A stretch of 64,000 bases of DNA from Isoetes taiwanensis. Taxonomy: Eukaryota; Streptophyta; Lycopodiopsida; Isoetales; Isoetaceae. The position numbers and the translations under genes were made by a program. The stretch spans positions 6,845,079-6,909,078 of the forward strand of contig JAJEKV010000036.1 in the NCBI GenBank assembly GCA_021234155.1, given 5' to 3'. The notes beneath the pieces were generated by a model. That model did not search any database. It was given only the letters and a program-made list of their open reading frames with translations, and was not told the origin of the DNA. Positions 54,081 to 64,000 of this stretch are shown in pieces (the stretch's first letter is position 1; each line of letters starts with the position of its first letter).

Positions 54081-54926
54081 TAGCTAGTATGTTGTTAGTT
54101 AGCCTTAAGCCCACATGCATGCATTCTAGTTACTAGGGTGCATGTGCCGAACCTTTGGATCGTGTGGGCGATGATGGGATACGCCTTTAGGGCATTCTCT
54201 AGGCCACACGCACCAAAGAGGTGCATGACCATTAGGGTCATGTGGTGAGGAATGAAGCATGGTGGGCGATGATGGGACATCGATCGGATGATCTCTATGC
54301 CCGCGATCGCGGGTACGCACACCGGCGTAGGAGGGTCATGGTGAAGCTTAAGTGATCATCTTGATGATGGGATCGTGAGACGTTCCCTAGCTGAAACCCT
54401 CGGGGCATGATGCACTGGGGTGTACTCGATCCGGGGGGATCGTGTACAAGGTAGCACTCGATCATGGGCAATGATGGGAGCATCTTAAATGATCCCTAAG
54501 CTCAAATCCGAAAGGGCCATGATCTTGGGCAAGGTAGTAGGACAACCTTGAGCGATGGTTCGAGCTCAAGGAGGTAAGGGGGTGGTCCCCTAAAACCACA
54601 AATTATTAACTAAACTAACGTAATGTGCTCCTTTTGCAGGCAAATAGAAGGAGGACCTCAACGAGGAGCGCATTACGAGAAGACAGGGGGAGCCATAATT
54701 AGATTATGAACCCTAATAACTCTTACAATAATGTTTTGAATTATCGTAAGAAATAACCGTGTTAAGGCTATATAATTTTGTATAAGTACAAATATAGCCT
54801 AAATTTTTGACTTGAACTAATAAAACTTGATTGCTAAACTAAACTAAAGGTTATGACATGTTGTTGATGTGTTGCAGGCATAAGGTAGGTTAAATCACCT
54901 TAGCGCTTTGAGGGCGGCATTGTCCT
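54081..54926. other. Element B region between pol and PPT, no gene seen
   Basis: Contains an irregular repetition of 'gggcgatgatgggat' and 'gatgatgggatcgtg' type blocks (about 54166-54480) and an AT-rich end. No ORF is recognised. Confidence 0.55.
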
Positions 54927-54937
54927 AAGGGGAGAAA
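54927..54937 (+). promoter_or_regulatory. Polypurine tract of element B
   Basis: The sequence aaggggagaaa immediately precedes the 3' LTR and is the expected primer for plus-strand DNA synthesis. Confidence 0.85.
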
Positions 54938-56565
54938 TGTGACGGTCGGGGGAATATACGCCATAAATACGTATATTCCCGGATCAACACCATACAAGTC
55001 TATCTTCATAGCCTTGTATACCATAGATTGTGGCACTAGGGGGCATGGCTAAGTTATTCTCATAACTTAGCCAACCATAGGTTAAGCCATTATCCACGTG
55101 GCCTTAACCTATTGGGGCACCGCCACACAGGACTCATCCGATTGGTGCCACGTGGCATCCTAGGTGGACCTAACTTATATAGGCATAAACCCTAACCCTA
55201 GACCTCTTTCCAGCCCTAGCACCCGAGAGACTCACCTACTTCCGCTCGAAACCCGCTTTGAACATGGCTCTGCTAGGGCATAGGCTGGTGCAGCCCAGCA
55301 GGGTAGACTTCGTTCTTGGAGTAGGAACAGCGGACTTGGGAGTCAAGACCATGGAGGCCTTGGGATCTGGAGGGAGAGCATCAGGAGCAGGTATGTAGGA
55401 TAGTAGTTGTGAGAGCTCATCTGGGACTAGCATTCCAGATGTGCTAGTATTTTGTATCTAGAGTAGAGCCATCCTAGAACCCATATTCAACATCTTGAAC
55501 CCTAATCAAGGAACCCTAACTATTAGTTAGTTGTATGATTAGGTTAAGATGTTCTTCTTATGATTATTCTCATGATGTGATGATTATGTGATGATGGTTG
55601 ATCATGTTTGCTCCTCCTGTATTGGGAAGGGGGGTAGAGACCTAGAGCCATATGTAGTATGCTCCTAGAGTAGATCCCTTAGTTCCTATTAGTTGCGGCC
55701 TGTGCATAGGAGCCCACCAGGCTATTGAGGCTATGATATGACTCAGCACGGATAACGGGGCTAGAGGGAAAGTGGAGGAGGATCCTGCCGAGGGGGACTT
55801 CGGGGATCCCATAGTGGGCTAGGCTTATGGTCGGTCACTTCGTGTGGGCCGAGCATGGGTCCGACACCTCCTGGGGCAATGGTGTTGCCCTGCCTCTCGA
55901 GAGCTGCAAGTGTTGGCTTGGCTCTCGTTTTGGGGGTTCGGTCAGTGCACGAATGGGTGTGTGCCACGATTCTCTAGCATACCACGAACCTCTAGACCAC
56001 TGGAAGGAGATGCAACCCTTCCCCTCATCGGGACCCGAGGGGAGATGCAACTGGAGTAGTCCCGATGGGTGATGCCATGGGATTGTGATCCCGGGAAGGC
56101 TAGAGTCTGTCGAGCCCGATCTAGCCCATCCGCAAAGTATGCAATGGGAGGGGCGGATGGAGTGGTCAACCCTAGCCATTGTTCTATGCCAGCCCTGCCA
56201 TTGCCATGACTCGGTGCTGCTCTATCTTGAGGCCTAGCGGTCAGTCATCCTCCTTACGAAATGCAGTAGGGGTAGGAGCTCTCATGTTTTACTATTCGTG
56301 ATTATCATCTTTGCATTGGTTTATGTGTGATGCACTACCCTCAGAGGTAGTATTTGTATATGTTGATGCTAGTTACGACGTGTTATAAACTTCCACTGTT
56401 ATAGGAGCCCATAGGGGAGGGCGGCGAAGACACCTTTCTGTTCCCTCCCCGCACTAAGAGTCACCTCCGAGTCGGGGGTAGACGAAAAGAACCCATGCGG
56501 TTCTTGGCCGGATGGGGGATTTCTGCCGAGTGTACCTGCGGCCATTATGTTTAGCGAGGGCGTCC
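54938..56565 (+). repeat. 3' LTR of element B (~1628 bp)
   Basis: Begins TGTGACGGTCG and ends about 56565 at 'gcgtcc', where the last bases (caca in the 5' LTR) are missing or merged with the G run. It is followed by a ggggg target repeat inside a longer G run. The LINE-3 endonuclease sequence resumes right after. Confidence 0.93.
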
Positions 56566-56570
56566 GGGGG

Positions 56571-59500
56571 GGGGGGTTTCTGCTACTATCGAACAACCTT
56601 GGCACATTCAATCTCCTTGTTCAAGGCGGACAAGCTTCAACCGGTACTTGTGGATAGGTGTTTTCAAAGCTGCGATAGCCAGACCCTCTTTGTGGCAGCG
56701 CTACTTTCCACATCGCGAGAAAAGTAACTTCTATCACAACTACTTTCGGATTTGGATAGGGCTGGACCCTATGTCGATCTATATGATGACATCTGATGCT
56801 GATATAAGCGATTAGGCGTTGTCATACTCCTTGGAGACTTCAATGCGGCGCGCCGAGGTAGAACAACCCGGAGATTTGATCCCTTGGCCTGATGATATAT
56901 TGCAGTGCGTCTGTGAAGGAGCTTGGCCACGGACATCGATGACAATCGTGTCACGGCGCTATGGTAGACAATTGCTTTTGCTCACGTGGTATCTTTGACA
57001 CGGTAATCTGCAATGAATGGCCTACAATGGCCCGTCCACCCGCAAACACTTGTAGACGTAGGAAAACCGGGGGAGGATCTAGTGTGGTGGACTACATGTG
57101 GTGCCTGGCGGGGATATGCATGTCGTTAAAGCACTTCCAGTGGGAACAGCTAATAGGGATGAAGAGATCGAAGCTTAGACCACTTACCACTTTACTTGAA
57201 GTTGGCTTGGCAAGTTGTGCGAACCCCCACGTCCAATAACTCCTCACATGCCTCAGTGCGATTGGATTATGAATATCACGAGGGGCTTATGCCCGGATGC
57301 TTATAGATGACGGACGAAATTTTGCAATATCCTACACTAGAAAAGCGGGACATGCCGGTGGCCGATGTGCTTAGGACTACGGGCAGAGATGCTTTGGGAT
57401 AAGCCACCCTGAGGACCTCGGGGAACACAACCTTCCCACGTAATCAATGGTTTGATCACAGAGTGCAAGGAACACAAGCGGGTGGCTCTGCCAAGTCCAC
57501 GAGACCGCTTCGCCCACATGCGATCCGGACAATACCGCGTCTTCCTTAAAGCTAAGAAAGCTAGGTACATTAAAAGCGCATCAAAGGGAAATGTTTTACC
57601 TCACAGGCGTCACCCAGGACCTTCCGGCGAAGGGTTCTTAGAAAACGGGAATAGCCACGGAACATCACTCCCGGCGGTGGAGGCAATACTTGCAACATCT
57701 ATCGACCCTCATGGTGCACATGCGGCATTACCCCAAGAAGAAGGCCCAGTCTTGGAAATCACAGAGTCGGACGTGGAACAAGGCTTCAAATCTTGCCAAT
57801 GGAAAAGCCGGACTGGATGGTATCTGAATTGCATTGCTTAAGTGGGCGGGGCCGTCCATAATACCAATCTTGTAATCCTTGTTCAACAAGGCATTACAGA
57901 AGGCTTCCCCTGCTGCGGTGGACCAATAGCGAGTTGTTCCCATCTATAAAGCGGGTGACACCTTTGCCCGACCAATTACGGACAATCATGGTCAGTTCGG
58001 TGTTTGCAAAATTGCTTCTTTGGGATTCTCAGCGAGTTGATTAGGCTGGGCGGAGGCGGCGAGATCGCGAGCCCTCACCCAGGCGGGATTGAGACTCGGC
58101 CTCAACCATTGACCACATCTTCACGTTCGCGAACTTCGATTGAAGACGGCGATAACGCCACCGGATATGGCGTTTTCGCCGTTTCAACGAAGAAGGAAAA
58201 ACGAGGTTCTAGAAATACGGGAGGCTGTTAGCGATTGAGTTAGGTCTTTTCCCTCTTTTCCCTATTTATGTGCTTTCTCAGCCTCTTCTCTCTCATCAGC
58301 TCTCGTGGTACATCTCCTTTCCTCTTCTTCCTTCTCCCTACGAATGTCTATCCGTAGTATTTCTAGAACTATATTGTTGCTTTGTGGATTTTGTGAAGGC
58401 GTTTGACATTGTGCCTCAGGAAAAACTATGGGCAAGATTGCGATGGCTGGAGGTTCATGTAGATTTGCAGAATGCAGTGTATAGGCTATATGAAAGATGC
58501 TCGGGTCGGTTGCAGACAACAAGCCAACCATTTGATAGTAGTATCGGGGTTCTTCAGGGATGCCCTCTCTCCCCAACATTGGTTGGGCTTTACATTGATC
58601 AATTGGAGAGCTGGCTTGCTGATAATGGGGGCGACGTGGCTCACCTTCTCTACCAGATCATCAAGTAGTTAATATATGCTAATGATGTGGACCTCCTAGC
58701 TTACACACCCGCAGACATGCAATGACATCTCGATGCCACGACACGTGCATGCCAAGCGATATCGCGGCGTCAACCTGCCAAGACTAAGGTGGTTTCATAT
58801 CATCTTCCGTCGGTAGAAGATCCCTCCTTCGATTCTGAGGGCAAAATGTGGAAGTAGCATTCACATACAAATATTTGGGAGTGGAGTTTCCTTCTACTAT
58901 GCACTGGAACACATCCATATGGCTACGAGTGACGGCAGGCTGGAAGGTACTATATGCAATGCAAAACAATAGTCATAGAGCGGAGTTGTATGATTGGGCC
59001 CATCAGTCACACCTGTTCAAGGTCTTAGTGGAGCATGTCCTTTTATATGGGTTGAAGTATGGGGCCCAGTAGTATCCCTCGTTACTTGGAATGACTTGGC
59101 GCAGGTGCAGAAAGCCTTCTTGGTACGAGCACTAGGGGTGAAGTCCACAGTCCCATATCAAATTCTACTGCGGGAGACAGGATTTTTGCCTCTTGGAGGT
59201 GGCTCTTGATAAGCCACATTGTCTATTTTTTTAGAAGGTGGTCAATATGGACGATGCTCGTCTCCCTAAACTAGCTTATATCATGGCAATGGGGCCACAA
59301 TGCCTCAAGGCCTGCTGGAGGGAAAAGAGAGCTCAATGGTTGGCTAGATGGAATGTGTAAGAGCACAGGTGTATACATGTACAAACAGAGGCAGATCGCC
59401 ATAGCTTGAGGCAATATCTTGATGCTTGCTTCCTCGTCAAGCTTTGGGATGCCAGCGCCCTTGAGTACCAGCGCCACATAAATCCCACATTGGAACGAGG

Positions 59501-59846
59501 CCCGCAATACTACCTGCGCACCCACTTGCCCATGAAAAGACGCAGACTCATTGCCTCCATTCGCATAGGGGCACATCATCTTCGAATTGAGACAGGCAGA
59601 TGGATTGGTGAGCCACGTCAGGACAGGCTCTGTCAATGCTGCCAAATGGGAGTCATTGAGGAAGAATCTCATAGCCTTCAAAGTTGCCTAGCATATGATC
59701 AAATCTGGACGCGCTATGCTACGCGCTACATTGAGCATGGCATCCATAAGGATGCTAGGATCATACCTTCAGGAGGTCATGGACATGTGAGATCAGCAAT
59801 GTCCTCGCACACACACTTGACATGTATATATACATTTATCTCATGA
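56571..59846 (+). pseudogene. LINE-3 ORF2, 3' part: endonuclease end, RT, C-terminal domain
   Basis: Resumes the endonuclease (VVILLGDFNA at about 56818). RT blocks follow: CFVDFVKAFDIVPQEKLWAR at about 58380 and GVLQGCPLSPTLVGLYIDQL at about 58548. LIYANDVDLLAY at about 58671 shows the YxDD motif as YAND, losing one catalytic Asp. AFTYKYLGVEFPS lies at about 58856. The end carries HHLRIETGRWIGEPRQDRLC and QCCQMGVIEEESHSLQSC, a Cys/His motif common in plant LINEs. Stops and frame changes are present but fewer than in LINE-2. Confidence 0.9.
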
Positions 59847-59885
59847 TGATGTATATTTGTACAGTTTGACTCTTATTACTGCCAC

Positions 59886-60004
59886 GATTTTTCCCTCAAA
59901 AATCCTCCGGGGCGGGAATAAGTTTGTTGCGCTCCTTCTGGGTCCCATAGGCCGATTGGTCTCAGTGGACGATAAAAAACCATTCTTATTCTTATTCTTA
60001 TTCT
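59886..60004 (+). promoter_or_regulatory. LINE-3 3' end: stem-loop and (ttctta)n tail
   Basis: The stem-loop gatttttccctcaaaaatc is at 59886-59904. The second stem base pair changes from G-C (LINE-1, LINE-2) to A-T here, which preserves pairing. gattggtctcagtggacg follows, then a short repeat of ttctta (about 59982-60004). Confidence 0.75.
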
Positions 60005-60098
60005 ATGAATCACTTTTTGCACGACCTACATAGTTATTATGTATCATACATTATAGAATGGATAAGATGAGCAAAAATTCAAAAAATGGTTCTCGTAC

Positions 60099-60253
60099 CT
60101 CTTGGTTTGATCGTCTTCGAGTTGTTTCTTCTTAGCAGATAAACTTTCAATTTGTTTATATAAGTCCTCAAGCATAGATTTGGCATCATGTACGGATTGT
60201 ATAACATCTTCTCCAGGCTTTTCAAAACTTTCATGAAGAGCGATTGGCTTCAC
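60099..60253 (-). pseudogene. Unrecognised coiled-coil exon fragment
   Basis: The - strand encodes KPIALHESFEKPGEDVIQSV, HDAKSMLEDLYKQIESLSAK and KKQLEDDQTKR, ending at a GT donor (60098-60097). The heptad-like Leu/Ile spacing suggests a coiled coil. I do not recognise the protein. It abuts the Ca2+-ATPase fragment at 60257 in the same orientation, so it is either a fused exon of another gene or a captured fragment. Confidence 0.5.
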
Positions 60254-60256
60254 AAC

Positions 60257-61546
60257 TCATTTTGTAGATTAACTTTTCCATCAAGTCCTTCAGCCACATC
60301 CCCACTTGTGTTCTGGAAAATCCCTTCGAGAAGCAAATCTAGGAGGCATTCTGGAAGGCTTGATTTCTTGTTAACATCTTCTTGTAGACTACCACCAAGC
60401 TATGCTTTCACAACAGTCATTTGGGTTTGTAGTTAGAGTACCGGTCTTATCACTGCAGATACAAGTTGTAGATCCCATGGTCTCACAAGCAGCAAGATGT
60501 CTAACAAGTGCTTTGTCATCCATCATCTTATTCATTGCATATGCAAGTGTAAGAGTTACTGCTAGAGGAAGGCCCTCAGGGACAGCTACAACAACAATAG
60601 TTACTGCAATAGCAAAGAAGTCAACAATCCGTTTGACATCCTCGTCGGAGAAGTCTTTGAGGTCATCTTTTTCAAGAACAAATCTGATCATGAGAACAAT
60701 AAAAGTCGCAACTGCAAATACTACACCGATTTGTCCAATGAGTGTTGCCACGCCATTTAATTTTACTTGCAAAGGTGTTTCATCGTTGCCCCCACCTAGT
60801 AATCGCAATCAAGCGTCCCCCCAACACACTGTGTAACTAGCATCATGGCTGTCCCATCTTGAACTTTTGTCCCCTCGATAAAAGAAAAGGATATTTTTCA
60901 TCGACACGTTTAGGTTCACTTTCACCATCTTTGGATTCATTGATGACCGTGAGTAACCATTAATGTACAGCCCATCAGCAAGAACTTGGTCTCCAATTGA
61001 TAAATGTACAATGCCACCAACAACAAGATCGAAGATTGTCCGTTTGTGTCTCTTGCCATTTGTTGTCACCTGTACAAAAAGCTTCTTTTTCTCTTTATCT
61101 AATGCGCGGAATTGCAAGGACTGCTAATAATCACGGCAGATCCACGAAGACCACAAGCAAAATGCTAAAAATTATTCCCTGCTCCATCAAACCATCCTTC
61201 TTTTAAGCCCTCGGTGGCTATGCCTATAACCAATGACACCCGAGCACAAACTTCTAAAATAGCTAAGGTTAGGTCCCGCATGGCCTCCCAAACAAAAAAC
61301 AAAAACCCTTGGCGGGTTTCTCCTCGTGTAAGTATTGGATCCAAACACCGTTTTACCTTTTATAATGTCAAGCTCGTCACCCTTAATGCCAAACTCGAGA
61401 GAGACTTTCAATTTGTTAGCAATCCCTTCTACTTCCCCATTCACCTTTAAAAACTTTTGGTCCATTACCGTGGGACCTGAGACCTCAATGATTTGGCCCA
61501 CAAATATAAAAACCACATTGTTTTGCTTTAAGCTCCTCTTTAGCAC
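60257..61546 (-). pseudogene. Autoinhibited Ca2+-ATPase (ACA type), N-terminal half, inverted
   Basis: The - strand reads GEVEGIANKLKVSLEFGIKG and DELDIIKGKTVFGSN, then in another frame FVWEAMRDLTLAILEVCARV and SLVIGIATEGLKEGWFDGAG (TM1-TM2). Next comes FRALDKEKKKLFVQVTTNGK, DLVVGGIVHLSIGDQVLADG, with a shifted NESKDGESEP where the family has (S/T)GESEP. Then come NDETPLQVKLNGVATLIGQI, VVAVPEGLPLAVTLTLAYAM (TM4, PEGL) and CSDKTGTLTTN (phosphorylation motif intact). The last stretch is LLDLLLEGIFQNTSGDV. Frameshifts near 61250 and 60950 and a deletion before NDETPL break it. It stops almost exactly where the + strand copy at 36747 begins in the protein. The N-terminal autoinhibitory domain is not seen. 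Confidence 0.9.
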
Positions 61547-61974
61547 TTGAGGTGCGAGTTCAAGCCTTGTAGAAGATAAACGTCATGTAGAATTAGTACC
61601 TTCATCAACTAGTATGGATACGAGCCAGTTTAACACTGTAGATTTATTGACCATTGTGATTACCATCAATAAATCGAAACACTGCTCTAAACACTTGGCC
61701 TGTCGTTCTCAACCTCCTTTTCTGTTTAACACAGAGCCCATCAGAACACAAATAGAGGATAGACTAATATTTACTAACATAATAAAATTTTCCTTGACTG
61801 GATAAATGGCATCTCCTTGTATGTTAAGGAAGCCACTTTCTGGCCTCTAAAGTGGATGTAACTTTGATAGTCTTTGCTACTTATACCATTTACATTAGGT
61901 TTGCCAGAAGATAAAATTTTGTACCAAATCATTGATGTAAATAGACTTTGGAACTTCCAAAAAAAAATTATCTG

Positions 61975-62713
61975 ATGTCCACAGCTCAGTTCCATTGGTG
62001 TTTGACTACAATGTTCCAAAGCTCAGTTCATTGGTGTTTAGCTACCATGTTCCAAGCTTTGATAGCTTGAATCGTAGCCATATAGAGTGACTTATAGGGA
62101 TGCTTTTATTTTTTATTTCAATGGAATTTATATAGAACGTTCGGCGAATGTAAGAAGAATAAGATTAGTCTTAGTGGCGAATATGTTAATTTACCCATAT
62201 TTTCTTATAGTTCTTTGATAATATTATTTGTTGTTGAATATTTATAATTTAAAAACATAGGTGAATGCATCCTTTATATTGGCATTAAAACACAATATAA
62301 AACATTTACATTTGTGTTGCAAGTAACCTTGTTCCTAACTTTGCTAGTGAGCACATATAACTTTAAAGCTCAAATTTCAACCACAATAAAATAGTAAAGT
62401 ACAAATAATGAAGATCATGGATGTAGATGATGACCTTGAGTTCATTTCCAACCATTTGACAATTGTTTGATGACCTTGAGTTCATTTCCAACCATTTGAC
62501 AATTGTTTGATTATATTGACGACTTCTACTGCATGAGATTAAGCTCTAAATAGATAATGCAGAGTCATATGGAAATAATAATGTTTCAAATTGTGGGGTT
62601 TAAACGACCCAATACAAAAAAGAAGATAACAAGCTTGACAAATAATAACCTTTCAAATTGTGGGCTTTAAACAGCCCAATACAACAAAGAAGAAAACAAG
62701 CTTGGCAAATATG
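61975..62713. repeat. Three short tandem duplications
   Basis: A ~39 bp duplication containing 'agctcagttc(c)attggtgttt' lies at about 61982-62050. A 40 bp unit with tgaccttgagttcatttcc is duplicated exactly at about 62427-62508. A ~66 bp unit with 'aaattgtggg(g/c)tttaaac' and 'acaagctt' is duplicated at about 62588-62713. No gene is seen in 61547-62713. Confidence 0.8.
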
Positions 62714-64000
62714 TTCAGCCATGTAACGCTCCTACCATACCTGCATCTAATGCAAAAGACATTCAAAGCTAAAATTTGGACCACTGCACACTGCAAGTCA
62801 CTAATAGACTGCCTTATTTCAAGCTTGAGTATTTGTAAATTGAAGTACAGATTTGGTTGCATTCCACCTCAAAATATCATGTAAGCAGTGCATCTACCAG
62901 ATTTATATTTTGTCCTTATTTGCGTAGACCAGATGCAGGCACCTTGTCTTCATCATCTTGATAGCCATGGCAAGTAATTGCAACATCCTAAACCTTGAAT
63001 AAGGCAGCCAATTCCTGTCTTCTTGCATTTGATGGAGGTGTTTCATGTCTCGATGGAAAGACACTAGGCAAAAGACTATGGTCATAATCGTCTGACTCTA
63101 CTGCACAAGTTAGTCATGATACGTTCTTGTACTTATGCTCTTCCCTAAGTGCATAGACAAGACTCAAGAAGGTGCACTTGTTCTTCTTCAATTGTGCATG
63201 CACAGAAGACCATAGCTGTAACATGCAGTTGCTTATCCTATTATATGTAGCACCTTAAGTCGAAGGTGCAGTCACCTGCAATAGACAATAATGTTAGTAC
63301 CCAAAAAGAAATACAAAACCAATAGTTTAAAAATGACAAAGAACCATTAGTTTGAGAAGACATACAACTTAATCAAGCAAGCTTTTTATTGTCACGTTTA
63401 TCCAACCAATAAGCCCCTTACAGTTTTGCAGCCAATAAGCCAACTATTACACCAACAATCATTAGATCTATACTTGCATGCAGATATATAATGGACAAGG
63501 TCAGTGCTGGTTCAAATAGTGCAGCAACTTGCAGATCATGGATCAGACTCACAATGCATAATTGTTGCAAAGCAATGCACATGATCCCCGAGCTTGCAAA
63601 TGATAAATGTGAACCAGGCAATAGACAATATAAAAAGATATAGATTTTGCCTGGATTGTTGTATCCTCTTGGACTGCTATGTACAAAACATTCTCAATTC
63701 AATTGTTTTGGTCAAATTTATTGAAGCAACAAATTGTTTTGGTTTCCTCGCCATAAGAAAGAATTTGAGGAATAAAAGAAACCTTTGCATTGGGCTTAGG
63801 CAAAAGTCTAGAATTCTCAAAATCTTGTGGGACAAAACTTAGGTTATGGGATCTTTTACATGCAGTTCTTCTACATGCAGCAACCGCCAAGAGGTATGAG
63901 TTGTGCATGAGCTGAAAAGATGCAGCCACCAAAGGGATATGAGCTAAGAAGACATACAAGTAATTATGTAGACAGAAACTACATCAACGATAAATAGACT
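62714..64000. other. No gene seen
   Basis: AT-rich sequence with short open frames on both strands and no recognisable motif, RNA gene or repeat end. It may be intron or intergenic. Confidence 0.5.

Larger units (their letters stand above)
43597..56565 (+). mobile_element. LTR retrotransposon B (Ty3/gypsy, chromovirus-like, ~13 kb)
   Basis: Two LTRs (43597-45230 and 54938-56565) flank a PBS, an H3-like ORF, an unrecognised ORF, gag, and a pol in the order protease-RT-RNase H-integrase followed by a degenerate chromodomain-like tail, then a PPT. The PR-RT-RH-IN order defines Ty3/gypsy. It is inserted in LINE-3 with a ggggg target repeat. The LTRs are identical over long AT-rich stretches, so the insertion is probably recent. 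The many frameshifts in GC-rich parts may partly be sequence errors. Confidence 0.95.
42725..60004 (+). mobile_element. LINE-3: non-LTR retrotransposon split by LTR element B
   Basis: The 5' part (42725-43596) ends inside the endonuclease domain. The 3' part resumes at about 56571, and together the two parts align with LINE-2. The net LINE length without the insertion is about 4.3 kb. It begins within ORF1 relative to LINE-2, so it is 5' truncated. The 3' end has the conserved stem-loop (59886-59904), gattggtctcagtggacg and a (ttctta)n tail. The copy is less GC-rich than LINE-2 but also frameshifted. Confidence 0.93.

Noticed and set aside
54095-54483. Minus-strand His/Pro-rich ORFs near the end of element B
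   Set aside because: They arise from an irregular gatgatggg repeat read backwards and have no family resemblance.

Overview
This window reads as nuclear DNA of a land plant with a large, repeat-dominated genome. The evidence is intron-split fragments of a plant autoinhibited Ca2+-ATPase (ACA type) and of a PLIP-type plastid lipase, PPR fragments, Ty3/gypsy chromovirus-like and Ty1/copia sequence, LINEs, and hAT and CACTA-like remnants. A fern or other seed-free plant is plausible but not proven. I found no intact single-copy host gene, no rRNA or tRNA gene and no CRISPR array. Almost everything is a transposable element or a broken gene.

Layout. 1-4.4 kb: a LINE scrap, an LTR-like fragment and a degraded retroelement (element C) that carries a histone H3-like sequence. 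4.5-7.7 kb: one arm of a dispersed inverted repeat, a LINE 3' end (LINE-1) and an ~815 bp tandem duplication. 7.7-22.3 kb: two inverted terminal regions bracket a CACTA-like remnant (DUF4218) and a tandem array. LTR element A (10793-21040, TSD ctatt) is inserted in that array. 22.3-23.7 kb: PPR and copia scraps. 23.8-28.95 kb: GC-rich LINE-2. 31.62-32.97 kb: a short hAT element with a perfect 8 bp TSD. 36.1-42.4 kb: an En/Spm-like scrap, then the C-terminal half of an ACA Ca2+-ATPase (interrupted by a solo LTR and a foldback insertion) joined to a PLIP lipase pseudogene. 42.7-60.0 kb: LINE-3, split by the 13 kb LTR element B (43597-56565). 60.1-61.5 kb: the N-terminal half of an ACA on the opposite strand. 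61.6-64 kb: no gene seen.

Most interesting result. Three LTR-type elements (A, B, C) each carry a histone H3-like sequence near the 5' end. In A and B it lies between the primer-binding site and the gag-like region. Element B has an H3-type start (MARTKQT), a long acidic tail and an H3 histone fold that runs to a normal H3 C-terminus, and its pol ends in a degenerate chromodomain-like region. Element A has a shortened version that keeps RTKQTAR and the last part of the H3 fold. Element C has most of the H3 fold. I know of no established plant retrotransposon family defined by an H3-like protein, but I could not search the literature or databases.

Quality caution. The two LTRs of element B are identical over long AT-rich stretches but differ by many indels in CpG-rich parts. 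Many frameshifts in the retroelement genes may therefore be consensus errors rather than real decay.
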